Assembly: GCA_017395365.1 (NCBI GenBank) | Contig: JAFPUN010000021.1 | Coordinates: forward strand, 1 to 64,000 | Origin: Bacteroidales bacterium | GTDB lineage: Bacteria; Bacteroidota; Bacteroidia; Bacteroidales; F082 | Reading direction: 5' to 3' | Length of the DNA stretch: 64,000 nt | Program-made: the position numbers and the translations under genes | The notes under the pieces: model-generated | What the model was told of the DNA's origin: nothing | Database searches by the model: none | What the model saw: only the letters and a program-made list of their open reading frames with translations | In this document: positions 26,584-36,200 of the stretch, piece after piece | Numbering within the stretch: position 1 is the stretch's first letter | How the letters are laid out: each line of letters opens with the position of its first letter

Positions 26584-29500
26584 ATGTACAAAATCGAGAA
26601 ACACCCCATCTTGGACATCCCGCAGGAAGACCTTGTGGAATTCCAATATGAAGGCAAGACCGTCAAAGGTCAGCGCGGCAAGACCATCGCCGCCGCCCTT
26701 CACCAAGCCGGTTATCCCGTCCACAGCCACTCGCTCGACGGCCGCAACCGAAGCCTCAACTGCGGCATCGGCAAATGCGGTGCCTGCGAGATGCTGGTCG
26801 ATGGCAAGATCCGCCGTATCTGCATCACCAAAGTCGATGGCGTCAAGGAAGTGCGCCGCATCGACAAGGAGGACACCATCCTTCCCGAGCCCAAGGAACA
26901 GCAACCCCGCGAGGTGAAGGTCTACAAGACCCAAGTCGCCATCATCGGTGCCGGTCCTGCTGGCCTCGCCTGCCGCGAGCAACTCAACGCCTTCGGCATC
27001 AGTAACATCGTTGTCGACAACAACGCCAACATCGGCGGTCAGTTCAACATGCAGACCCACCAGTTCTTCTTCTTCGAGAAGGAGAAAAAATTCGGCGGCA
27101 TGCGTGGCTTCGACATCGCCAAGACCTTGGCGGGCGACAACCACGAAGGCATCCTGTTGAACAACACCGTGTGGGACCTGCTTGAAGGCGGTCGCGTAGC
27201 CATCAAGAACATCGTCACTGGCGAGATTGGCTACATCGATGCCCAACATCTCGTGGTCGCCACGGGTGCCGTGCCTTTCATGCCTACCTTCGAAAACGAT
27301 GACGTGCCGGGCGTTTACACCGCTGCCGTGTTCCAGAAGATGATGAACCAAGAGCACACCTTGCTCGGTAAGAAAGTCCTAACCGTGGGCGCTGGCAACA
27401 TCGGCTACCTGACCTCGTATCAAGGCATGCAGGCTGGTGCCACCATCAAGGCCATCATCGAGGCCATGCCCCGCGAAGGCGGCTTCCCCGTTCAGGCCAA
27501 CCGTGTGCGCCGTCTCGGCATCCCGATCATGACCAACTATGTCCTGGTGCGCGCCATCCCTAATGCCGACTACACTGGCATCACGGGTGCCGTCATCGCC
27601 AAGTGCGAGAACTTCAAGGCCATCCCTGGCACCGAGCAAGTCATCGACGACATCGACATCATCAACATCTGCACCGGCCTCATCCCCGACAACCAACTGT
27701 TGGTGAAAGGCCGCGAGGTCTTCGGCCTCAACACCTATGGTGCCGGCGATGCCATCCGCATCGGCGAAGGCACCAGCGCCGTGCTGCGTGGTAAGCAGGT
27801 CGCCTACGAGGTGGCCCAAGCCATTGGCGTGCGCTTCAACTACGACGATTATCTTGAGATTTCAAGACAATATATCGACTCGCAACAGCATCCTGTGCGT
27901 CTCCTTGAGAAGCCCAACCTGCCTACGCCTGAGCGCATGATGCAGAAGGCTTTCGTGCAGGCCGACTGCCTCTACGGCTTCGCCTGCAACCCCTGCTCGT
28001 TCAGCTGCCCGCAAGGCGCAATCACCAAGCCGTCCACCAGCAGCACGCCGACCATCGACTACAACAAGTGCATCGGCTGTATGCTGTGCGTCTCCAGCTG
28101 CCCGGGTCTGGCCATCTTCGGCTACGACGTGCAGAAGTCGACCTGCTTCCTGCCCATCGAATATGAAGCACAAGAAGGCGCAGAGGTTTATCTCGTCGAC
28201 AACGACGGCCAAAAGATTGGCGAAGGCGTCATCGAGAAGATCCTCAAGAAGTCGAACAAGACCAACGTGGCTCGCGTGAAAGCACGTTCTTCACGACCCT
28301 CCGGCGAAGCCAGCAGAGTGTTCGAGTTAACCGATGTCAAGGGCTTCATCCTAAAAGACCGCTACAACGCCAACAAGGAACTCACCACCCCGATTTCACC
28401 CAAGAAATTGGCCGAAGGCGAAAGCGAGACCTATGTCTGCCACTGCGAGGACATCAAACTCGACCGCGTGCTGCGCGTCATCGGCAACCGCAAGACCATC
28501 TCCGTGGATGAGCTGAAACACATCACCCGTATGGGTATGGGTCCCTGCCGCGGCAAGCGTTGTATCCCACGCGCCCGTCAGATCCTGCGTTCCTATGGTA
28601 TCGAACTGGTCGGCGACGCCACACCACGTGCCCCGCTGTCGAACCAAGTCAGCCTTGGAGACCTCTACAACCCGCACACCAAAGAGACCTTCATCTTCCC
28701 CGAAATGAACGGCGTGAAGAAAGAGCAGGTCGAGGTGTTCATCGCGGGTGGCGGCATCGCGGGCAGTGCCTTGTTCCGTTACTTCTCGGAGGCTGGCAAG
28801 AAACCCGTGATGATCAACTACAGCCGTGGCGCTTCGTGGCGTTGCATCGGTGGCGGCCGTCCGGCCTTCTCCAACCCCGACATCGCCGACATCGCCGTGC
28901 ACAACCACGAGATCTTCAAGAAGATGCAGGCCGAGCACAACATCAACTACCACCTGACGCATTATGTCAACTTGGTACACGATGAGGCGACCTACAACTC
29001 CCTCGATGCCTCCCGCGCTTGGAGCGATGCCTACATGATTGAGCGCAAAGACTTCAAGAAGGAGATTTCGCCGCTGTGGGACGACAGCAAAGACACCTAC
29101 AGCCACGCCCTCATCACCCGCGACTGCTGGCAAGCCACGCCTGGCCGCGTCATCGACTACATCCGTTGGATCGGTGTGCAGCAAGGCGGTCGCTACTTCG
29201 AGGACTGCGAGCTGCTCCACGTGCAGAAGGTCGGCGGACACTATGTCACCTTGGTGCGTACCCATGAGGGTGAGTTCATCGAGTACACCTGTGACCACTT
29301 CGTCAACGCGATGGGTTGGGGTGCCGAGAAGTTCAACGACATGCTGGGCCTCGACACGGGTCTCTATCCTGTGAAGCACCAAGCCTTCATCACGCGCCGT
29401 CTGCCTATGATGGGACCCAATGGTGGTCCGCTCGACATGATCATCGACCGTCGTCACTACAAGGGCTTCAGCGCCGTCTACGGACAGCAGTGGGCCCACA

Positions 29501-29853
29501 CTGGCCAAATCATCGGCTGCGCCAGCCCCGACACCGACGCTTACGAGGCACGCCAGAACATCAAGTACAACAGCAAGGAGTTCTTGGAGATTGTCTCCGA
29601 AGTCTTCGCCGAGTGGATTCCAAACTTGGGCGAAGTCAGCTTCTTGGCTTGCTGGGCTGGTCGTTACACCGAGCCGCGTTACATCGTCGACCCAGAGGTC
29701 GGTATCCTCACCGGCCTGCGTGGTCACGGCTTCATGCTCGGCCAATACCTCGCCAAACTCTATGTGGACAAGTACCTCGGCAAGGAGGTTCCTGGCTACA
29801 TGAAGGATTTGGCCTTGAGTGGCAAAGGGTTGAGCGAGAACGCGTTCAAGTAA
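26584..29853 (+). CDS. Fused iron-sulfur/FAD dehydrogenase (HcnABC- or proline dehydrogenase-like)
   Basis: 1089 residues, apparently several redox subunits in one chain. Order: 2Fe-2S ferredoxin-like domain (Cys60, 65, 68, 80); FAD/NAD domain with GAGPAG at 122-127; two Cys clusters suggesting 4Fe-4S centres (Cys462/468/471/475 and Cys496/499/502/506); BFD-like 2Fe-2S domain (Cys619, 621, 655, 660); and a C-terminal DAO-type FAD domain with GGGIAG at 722-727. Separate genes for these parts form hydrogen cyanide synthase, hydroxyproline dehydrogenases and archaeal proline dehydrogenases. The likely job is oxidation of an amino acid with electron transfer to a carrier; the substrate is unknown. 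No signal peptide. Monocistronic, with its own promoter and terminator. Confidence 0.75.
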   Translation: MYKIEKHPILDIPQEDLVEFQYEGKTVKGQRGKTIAAALHQAGYPVHSHSLDGRNRSLNCGIGKCGACEMLVDGKIRRICITKVDGVKEVRRIDKEDTILPEPKEQQPREVKVYKTQVAIIGAGPAGLACREQLNAFGISNIVVDNNANIGGQFNMQTHQFFFFEKEKKFGGMRGFDIAKTLAGDNHEGILLNNTVWDLLEGGRVAIKNIVTGEIGYIDAQHLVVATGAVPFMPTFENDDVPGVYTAAVFQKMMNQEHTLLGKKVLTVGAGNIGYLTSYQGMQAGATIKAIIEAMPREGGFPVQANRVRRLGIPIMTNYVLVRAIPNADYTGITGAVIAKCENFKAIPGTEQVIDDIDIINICTGLIPDNQLLVKGREVFGLNTYGAGDAIRIGEGTSAVLRGKQVAYEVAQAIGVRFNYDDYLEISRQYIDSQQHPVRLLEKPNLPTPERMMQKAFVQADCLYGFACNPCSFSCPQGAITKPSTSSTPTIDYNKCIGCMLCVSSCPGLAIFGYDVQKSTCFLPIEYEAQEGAEVYLVDNDGQKIGEGVIEKILKKSNKTNVARVKARSSRPSGEASRVFELTDVKGFILKDRYNANKELTTPISPKKLAEGESETYVCHCEDIKLDRVLRVIGNRKTISVDELKHITRMGMGPCRGKRCIPRARQILRSYGIELVGDATPRAPLSNQVSLGDLYNPHTKETFIFPEMNGVKKEQVEVFIAGGGIAGSALFRYFSEAGKKPVMINYSRGASWRCIGGGRPAFSNPDIADIAVHNHEIFKKMQAEHNINYHLTHYVNLVHDEATYNSLDASRAWSDAYMIERKDFKKEISPLWDDSKDTYSHALITRDCWQATPGRVIDYIRWIGVQQGGRYFEDCELLHVQKVGGHYVTLVRTHEGEFIEYTCDHFVNAMGWGAEKFNDMLGLDTGLYPVKHQAFITRRLPMMGPNGGPLDMIIDRRHYKGFSAVYGQQWAHTGQIIGCASPDTDAYEARQNIKYNSKEFLEIVSEVFAEWIPNLGEVSFLACWAGRYTEPRYIVDPEVGILTGLRGHGFMLGQYLAKLYVDKYLGKEVPGYMKDLALSGKGLSENAFK

Positions 29854-29881
29854 TTGATAATTGAAAATTTATAATTGATAA

Positions 29882-29911
29882 TTAAGGCTGTCGCGGTTGC
29901 GGCAGCCTTAA
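29882..29911 (+). terminator. Terminator after fused flavoprotein gene
   Basis: TTAAGGCTG and CAGCCTTAA form a 9-bp stem extended by CGC/GCG around a GGTT loop. A T-rich tail follows. Confidence 0.8.
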
Positions 29912-29930
29912 TTTATTATAGTTTACATGA

Positions 29931-29976
29931 TTCACAATGTTGTGAAACACAATATTGTGAAACACAATATTGTGAA
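29931..29976. promoter_or_regulatory. Three palindromes at 15-bp period overlapping promoter
   Basis: CACAATGTTGTG (29933-29944), CACAATATTGTG (29948-29959) and CACAATATTGTG (29963-29974) start exactly 15 bp apart. The third contains the TTG that would serve as the -33 element of the ATPase promoter. The layout fits an operator for a repressor; the repressor is not identified. Confidence 0.65.
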
Positions 29977-30000
29977 TTAAAAAAACAATACGTATCTTTG
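29970..30000 (+). promoter_or_regulatory. Promoter of AAA ATPase gene
   Basis: TTG at 29970-29972 and TATCTTTG at 29993-30000, 20 bp between, 17 bp before the ATG. Confidence 0.7.
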
Positions 30001-30017
30001 CCGCAAAATTAGAAGTC

Positions 30018-31139
30018 ATGGACAAACCTTTCATTTTCGGAATACCCGTTGAAGACAGCTATTTCATCGGCAGAGAAGAAGAAATCAAACGCCTTTCGAC
30101 CAACTTCAAGTATGGAGTGAACACCATCTTGTTGTCACCTCGCAGATGGGGCAAGACCTCATTGGTGAACAAGGTGGCTGGATTAGTCGCATCGAAAGAC
30201 CTTATCGTCGTCAAGACTGATGTTTTTTCTTGTCGCAACGAATATGATTTCTACAATACTTTTTCAGCGGCCATCTTGAAGCAGACCGAATCTCGCATCG
30301 AAGAATGGAAAGATTTGGCCAAAGGTTTCATCGAGAAACTGACGCCCAAGATTTCCCTGTCGCCTGACCCCAATTCGGAATACTCCGTTTCGTTGGGTAT
30401 CACACCCAAAACGCACACGCCTGAGGAATTGCTTGAGTTTCCGGAGATCATTGCCAAACGCAAAGGCTGTCACATCGTGGTTTGCATTGACGAGTTCCAG
30501 CAAGTGGGCGAGTTCCCTGATTCGCTGAACGTGCAAAAGCGGATGCGCACCATTTGGCAGCACCAAAAGAATGTCTCGTATTGCCTATACGGCAGCAAGA
30601 TGCACATGATGACCAACCTCTTTCAGAAGAAAAGCTACCCGTTCTACAAATTTGGCGAAGTACAATACCTCAAATCCATCCCTTTGGATGCTTGGACCGC
30701 CTATATTTCCGACCGATTTGAACGAGAGCAGAAACACATTTCCGAGACATTTATCAAGACCTTGTGCGAAAGCGTCGAGTACCAGTCTTCGTATGTTCAA
30801 CAACTGGCTTACAACGTTTTCCTGCTTACAGAAACAGAAGTCACGGAAAGCATCCTAAATCAAGCTGTGGAAGACTTGGTTGACCAAAACTCGGGCATTT
30901 TCATCGAGCAAGTACAATCATTGACCACCTACCAACTCAATTTCCTTCGGGCGGTGTTGGCAGGAAACCACAGAGGTTTCGGCGAAAAAGAAATTCGTGA
31001 AAACTACGATTTGGGTGTACCCTCCAACATTGTCCGTCTTAAAAAATCGCTCATCGACAAGGAGTTGATAGAAATCACAAAGGACGGAATCATCATTGGC
31101 AACCCTGTTCTCCGATTTTGGTTGAAGAAAGTGCTGTGA
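30018..31139 (+). CDS. AAA ATPase (archaeal-type ATPase family)
   Basis: 373 residues. Walker A-type loop LLSPRRWGKTSL (38-49), Walker B VVCIDEFQQVGEF near residue 155, a sensor-like stretch SYCLYGSKMHMM, and a C-terminal winged-helix-like part (AVLAGNHRGFGEKEIRENYDLGVPSNIVRLKKSL). This matches the Bacteroidetes/archaeal ATPase family often present in several copies per genome; biological function is not established. No signal or transmembrane segment. Three palindromes cover the promoter. The gene ends in a bidirectional terminator shared with the convergent lipoprotein gene. Confidence 0.85.
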   Translation: MDKPFIFGIPVEDSYFIGREEEIKRLSTNFKYGVNTILLSPRRWGKTSLVNKVAGLVASKDLIVVKTDVFSCRNEYDFYNTFSAAILKQTESRIEEWKDLAKGFIEKLTPKISLSPDPNSEYSVSLGITPKTHTPEELLEFPEIIAKRKGCHIVVCIDEFQQVGEFPDSLNVQKRMRTIWQHQKNVSYCLYGSKMHMMTNLFQKKSYPFYKFGEVQYLKSIPLDAWTAYISDRFEREQKHISETFIKTLCESVEYQSSYVQQLAYNVFLLTETEVTESILNQAVEDLVDQNSGIFIEQVQSLTTYQLNFLRAVLAGNHRGFGEKEIRENYDLGVPSNIVRLKKSLIDKELIEITKDGIIIGNPVLRFWLKKVL

Positions 31140-31152
31140 ATCTCTCCAATCA

Positions 31153-31184
31153 AAAACGCCCAAGAATCACTTCTCGGGCGTTTT
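31153..31184. terminator. Bidirectional terminator
   Basis: AAAACGCCCAAGAA pairs with TTCTCGGGCGTTTT (one mismatch) around TCAC, between convergent genes. Confidence 0.8.
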
Positions 31185-31205
31185 AGACTGCATTATTGTC
31201 ATAAA

Positions 31206-31649
31206 TCATTCCCTCACGAATCCCATGATGGAATGGACATCTTGTCCTATGTCGTTAAGTTCGGCGGGATTGAGGAAGTCGATGGTCATATTTGTTTCGG
31301 TCAAAGTTGTGATGGTGCCAGTCATGTCATGCATCTCCACAGTATCGTTGACCGCATGATGGATGCCGTCTTTTATGATCATTTTGTCTCCCTTCAAGGT
31401 ATAATAGGCACCATCCTCTTCATTGTCGTCCGCGATTGCAGTTCCATCCTTCCTGAATTCGACGGTGTGACCGACCACTGCCTCGTTATAAAACTCATCA
31501 AAGTAATCGAACGACTCGCCACCTATGGTCACCGACACTTCGGTGATTTTCCATTTCCCATAGACTTGGGGTTGTTTGTTGCAGGATGTCATCGCTGCCA
31601 TGGTTGCTGCCACCAGCAGCAGGGCCATGATTTTCAGTGTGTTTTTCAT
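31206..31649 (-). CDS. Lipocalin-like lipoprotein
   Basis: 147 residues: SPII signal (AAMTSC, Cys23) and a small beta-rich domain starting VYGKWKITEVSV, with GDKMIIKDG and TLTETNMTIDFL strands. That pattern fits the short lipocalin-like (calycin) lipoproteins common in Bacteroidetes, which start with a G-x-W motif. Ligand unknown. It faces the AAA ATPase gene across a shared terminator. The upstream gene on the same strand ends 155 bp away, with a composite inverted repeat in between. Confidence 0.7.
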   Translation of the reverse strand: MKNTLKIMALLLVAATMAAMTSCNKQPQVYGKWKITEVSVTIGGESFDYFDEFYNEAVVGHTVEFRKDGTAIADDNEEDGAYYTLKGDKMIIKDGIHHAVNDTVEMHDMTGTITTLTETNMTIDFLNPAELNDIGQDVHSIMGFVRE

Positions 31650-31739
31650 TGTTTTGAAGTTTTTGTTTGTTTATTCGTTTTTCCGTTTTGGTTTGTAGGG
31701 TTACAGCCGCTGTGCCGTTTCATTGTGCGTTTGCCATTT

Positions 31740-31800
31740 GTAGGGACGCATCGCATGCGTCCGCCGGTTGCGTTGGCGGACACACGCGGTGTGTCCCTAC
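31740..31800. repeat. Composite inverted repeat of the GTAGGGACG type
   Basis: GTAGGGAC at the left end and GTCCCTAC at the right end enclose a second pair GTCCGCC/GGCGGAC. It contains ACGCATCGCATGCGT, the inverse of the repeat at 9931 and 9959. Lies just after the stop of the downstream T9SS gene (minus strand). Confidence 0.7.
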
Positions 31801-31804
31801 AGGC

Positions 31805-33103
31805 TTATCGCACCACAAATTTCTGTGTTAAATTGCCTACGCTGATGAAATACATGCCCTGCGGCAAACCTGACACATCAATCTGTTGGGTTTCGGCGGT
31901 GATGTTGCCCGTTAGGACGGTTTGGCCCATGAGGTTGGTGATGCTGTAGGTTTCCGCTGGTAGAGACGGTGTGCACACCGTCTCTACAAAGAGGATGCCA
32001 TCGGTCGGGTTGGGATAGATAGCAGAATAGCCCTCGTTCGTTTCGTCAAGGCCGTTGAAATTGGAATAGTAAAAATCCCAATCTGTGATTTGCCCCAAAT
32101 TATCGAATGTGATGTGTTGCATCTGATTGAATACCGGCACACTCAAATCCAAGTCGTCTAACCAATGCTCCCAAAACAACGAGAACCCCGATATGTTGTC
32201 GATGCTAATCGTACGGTCGAAAGTAAAATCAAAAGCGTTACTCACATTCGTCCATTGCTCCGTATCGTAATCATAACGCTTGTAAACACCGATGTAGGTA
32301 CAGTTATTGTTTTCATCGTATTCCAATTCGGTCTTTTCGTAGTAATACCATTCATCGGAATTTGTTCTCAGCCGAAGAGAAACTCTGGACAACAGGTTGC
32401 CTGCATCGTCATACTCGTAGCGTTCTTTATAATATGCGCCCCATTCCTCAGTCCAACCTGGTTCAGTGTTGCGATAGCAACGAGTCATTTCGTTGCAAAG
32501 TCCTTGCGCATTGTAACTGTATAGGGTCTTCTCAAATGCATAACCGACCAAATAACGCAACATGGATTGAGGCAGACCATCCTCATATTCCCAGACCTTC
32601 TTTTCGTCTTCCGCCCAATGGTCATCTTCGTATTTGTATTGGATGAAAACCGTCAGGTTCCCTTCCCCATCATACTCGTAGTTGTACTTATATTGGAGAT
32701 GCCAATTGGTACCATTGAAATAGGATTGGACGACTTCCGACAGCAGGCTTTGTTCGTTATAGAAGTATTCCTTTTTTTTCACTGCCCCATCATCGTATAA
32801 TCTTATTAAAGTTACGCGGTCAAGGTCGTCATAAGTATACTCACGGGTAAAACGCGTAATCCATCCCATGGTATCAATGATACCTAAGGTATATGTGCTT
32901 TGGAGCGTGCAGCGGAATCGGGCGTCGTATTCATACAGATATCTGGAATATCCATCCGTGGCGCTGTCTAACTTCACAGTGTAATTATTATTATACCGGT
33001 TCAGCCGCTGGATTCTCAAAACCTCAAGATCACCGTAGGTTTGTTGTGCCCCAAGCGACACAACGAAGCACATCAAGACTGCAAAAAGCATCAATTTCTT
33101 CAT
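31805..33103 (-). CDS. T9SS-secreted YD-repeat-like protein
   Basis: 432 residues. Signal peptide (ending SLGAQ), then about 12 short repeats with Y-x-Y-[ND]-x-x-G/N-x-L/C (YLYEYDARFRC, YNYEYDGEGNL, YSYNAQGLC, YEYDDAGNLLSR), which resemble YD/Rhs-type beta repeats. The C-terminal type A sorting domain has IYPNPTDG, SITNLMGQTV, LPQGMYFIS and ends QKFVVR. Within it V-E-T-V-C-T-P-S-L-P is encoded by a perfect 28-bp palindrome at 31960-31987. The sorting domain is close in DNA sequence to that of the large gene downstream of its own start. Surface or secreted location inferred; function unknown. Confidence 0.8.
   Translation of the reverse strand: MKKLMLFAVLMCFVVSLGAQQTYGDLEVLRIQRLNRYNNNYTVKLDSATDGYSRYLYEYDARFRCTLQSTYTLGIIDTMGWITRFTREYTYDDLDRVTLIRLYDDGAVKKKEYFYNEQSLLSEVVQSYFNGTNWHLQYKYNYEYDGEGNLTVFIQYKYEDDHWAEDEKKVWEYEDGLPQSMLRYLVGYAFEKTLYSYNAQGLCNEMTRCYRNTEPGWTEEWGAYYKERYEYDDAGNLLSRVSLRLRTNSDEWYYYEKTELEYDENNNCTYIGVYKRYDYDTEQWTNVSNAFDFTFDRTISIDNISGFSLFWEHWLDDLDLSVPVFNQMQHITFDNLGQITDWDFYYSNFNGLDETNEGYSAIYPNPTDGILFVETVCTPSLPAETYSITNLMGQTVLTGNITAETQQIDVSGLPQGMYFISVGNLTQKFVVR
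31960..31987. repeat. Perfect 28-bp palindrome in T9SS sorting domain (432-aa protein)
   Basis: Half-site GTAGAGACGGTGTG followed by its exact reverse complement; read in frame as V-E-T-V-C-T-P-S-L. Confidence 0.9.
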
Positions 33104-33143
33104 TTTCTTTGGTATTTAATTGTTCTGTTTTCCGTTCCGGTCT

Positions 33144-33218
33144 GTAGGACTGTCACACCGTGGCAGCCTCCGTTGGTTTTCCATGAGCGACTGCCGTGAT
33201 ACGACAGCCCTACAGGAC
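33144..33218. repeat. Imperfect inverted repeat between two T9SS genes
   Basis: CTGTAGGACTGTC at the left faces GACAGCCCTACAG at the right, with GTGGCAG/CTGCCGTG inside. It occupies most of the 120-bp gap. Confidence 0.65.
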
Positions 33219-33223
33219 CGCGA

Positions 33224-36200
33224 CTAACGCACCACAAATTTCTGTGTCACATCACCGATGCTAATGAAATACATGCCCTGCGGCAAAGCCGACACATTAA
33301 TCTGTTGGGCTTCGGCGGTGATTTGGCCTGACATCAGGGTTTGACCCATTATGTTGGTGATGCGGTAGGTTTGGGTCGGTAGAGACGCAAAATTTTGCGT
33401 CTCTACAACGAGGACGCCATTGGTCGGATTGGGATAAACCGCAAACATTGCATCCTCATGATCTTCGATGCCGCTGTGATATTCCTTGTAAACGGCATCG
33501 CAGTCCTCGTCGCCGTATTTAAAGAACAGTTCGCCCTCGCGCCAATAGCAGCGCATGCCTTCCACGCGGTAGTTCTTACCACGGTTCATCAGCCTTTCGG
33601 GGAAGAAACTGGTGAGGTGACCGATGCCGCACACAATGCTGCCACTGAAGATGTCGTTCTCATCGCTCACCTCTAACAACCTAAACGTTTGGTCTCCGTA
33701 GTGGTAATAATCCACCGCGTCCACATGCATCGTGAGGGTTTCCGTGCCGACCTTGATAACCCAACTGTCGCCTACTTGGGCACCAAGGTCATAAAGCACG
33801 GTAAATTCCTGCAAATCCCCGTTCCACCAATACACCAAGCCGTCTTCCTCGTAAATGTATTCGCGTGTCACCTCGGAATGTCCGTCCTTATCATATAAGG
33901 TGTTGGTGCGGATGATAATCTGAACATCCTTATGGTTGACGGTGGTGTCGGCGGCATATTCCAGATGCTGGTAGGTGATGCTGCCGTTCTCGTTTTGGAT
34001 TTCGTAGTACCATTCGGAGCCATGGAATTCCACCAAACCGCTGCCGCAGTCTTCCTCGATAGTACCGTTCTGCCAATACTCGCCCCAAGCCTCACGATAG
34101 GCCTCTCCAGTTTCACACGGAACCATAATAACACCCTGCTGCTCTGCATCTTGCGGGAAAGTGTTATGTTCGCATTGCGCCGGGACTGGATTATGACAGA
34201 TGAGGCTGAGCCTGACTTCCAAACTATGAATCAAGAACACTGCTTCAGCAAGATGTGAGACAGAGGAACCCAACTCAACATGGCTCAAACTGCTGCAACC
34301 CTCAAAGGCAGATCTTCCGATGGATTCCACGCCATTCGGTATCACGATTTCATTCAAACTTTCACAATTACTGAAAGCACACATATCGATAGAAGTCACT
34401 GATTCAGGAATGACAACACTCTCTAATTTACCGCACTCACTAAATAGCAATTCTGAAAGGGTAGTCAGTCCGAGAGGAAGCAAGGCCTCCGTTAAATTAC
34501 CGCAATTGAAAAACGCCATCCGCCCAATTGATATCATAGTTTCAGGGAATGTTATGGAATGCAATTGCACACATGAACTAAAGGCCTCATTGCGTATGAC
34601 TGACACACTTTCGGGCAACACGATTTCATTTAATGCCCTACAGCTGCTGAAAGCTCCTTCACCGATTTCTGTGATGGTGGAAGGCAGACTAACCTCGGTC
34701 AAAGAGGAACAACCAAAAAACATTTCGGAAGAAACCGCCTCAAGAGAATCGGGCAAATGTATGGATTGGAGATTATCGCAATCATAAAAAGCACTAGAAC
34801 CTATTCGGGTCACCGTATTGGCTACATCAATAGAGACGATGCTTCTGCAATAGTTAAAGGCACGCTCACCAACCTCCGTCACAACGTATGTATCCCCTTC
34901 GTATTCCACCGTTTCAGGAATGACAATTTCACCTTGGGCATTTTCGCCGTCCACATGACCAATCACGCGCATATAAGGTGGGTTCATGCTGATGATCGAA
35001 TACAGCAAGTCGCCCGATTGGATGGTGTCGGGAAGCTCGGGTTCCGAATACAATATGGGGAAACCTTGGTTGATGTTCGCCAAGTCAGCGCTCCAAGTAG
35101 CCAGATAGGGATAACTGGGCACAGAGTCAAGCACAACCTCCGCACCAAAGTTCAATACCTCTAAAAGGTCATAGTGACCATATTGCGGTTCGTTAAGCTC
35201 CCACTCAAAGAAATAGCTTGTCGGATGGAACGACGACGAGCCAGGCAACTCCATATTACCGCAAGCGGGCAGGGAGTCCTGCTCAAGCCAGTAGCAGTTC
35301 AGGTAATGCTCTGCAACATCGCCAGCACCAAGGATGTGTCCATAGCCCTCCGCTTCAGCACCCGACGGTGTTTCGGGAACAGTGAGCGCACCCGCGTTAT
35401 AGACGTTAAAGATACGCCCCGTTGAACCGCCCACAATACCGCCGATGGCTACGGTGGAATTGGCTGGCGTACTATTAGGCGCTGCGACCGTACCATGATT
35501 ATAGGAATTGGCTATCACAGACTCGTCATTGTATCCTACCAGGCCGCCGATTTGCGTGCCGAAGTTCGATTCGGATATCACATTGCCCTTGTTGACACAT
35601 TCCACCATGACACTTTCTTTCAACAACGCGGCCAGTCCCCCAACGAGTACATCCGAGTTGACATCTCTCGCGACCACCTCTCCCATGTTGAGGCAGTCTA
35701 TCATCTGAACACCCCAACTATGCGCGACAATGCCGCCACAAAATGTGGTTGAAGAGATGGTTCCATAGTTTCTGCATGCTTTGATAATCAGCGCCAAACT
35801 CTCACCATTGTGCGAATTGTCGGCATCTCCCATGATACCGCCTACATGATGAGAACCTCTAACATCGGAACGGTTCTCGCAGTTCTCGATGACCGCAAAA
35901 CCGCCATCCGCACTCATTGTCATGCAACGACCCACAATGCCGCCAGCATTGAAAAACCTTTCGGGATTCAAAAACCTTACTTCGCTCACACAATCCTTGA
36001 TATAAACTGTATCCGAGGCATTGTCCGTTGGATAATAGCCGCCCACAATGCCACCGACATAGTTATTAGAATTGTGCTCATGGCTGATGGAGCTATTCTG
36101 CACAGTGCAATTGATGATGCTGGTGTTGTAGGCTTGTCCCACGATGATACCGACATCGCTGCCCACTTGAATGGAGGCATCCACAACGCGAAGGTTCTTG

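Noticed and set aside
28396..29745. 449-residue open frame on the minus strand
   Set aside because: It is an antisense shadow of the fused flavoprotein gene; composition is typical of GC-rich antisense frames and there is no start context.
26584..29853. Cyanide production
   Set aside because: Domains resemble HcnA, HcnB and HcnC, but the same parts occur in amino-acid dehydrogenases; fusion and extra 4Fe-4S sites do not support a cyanide claim.
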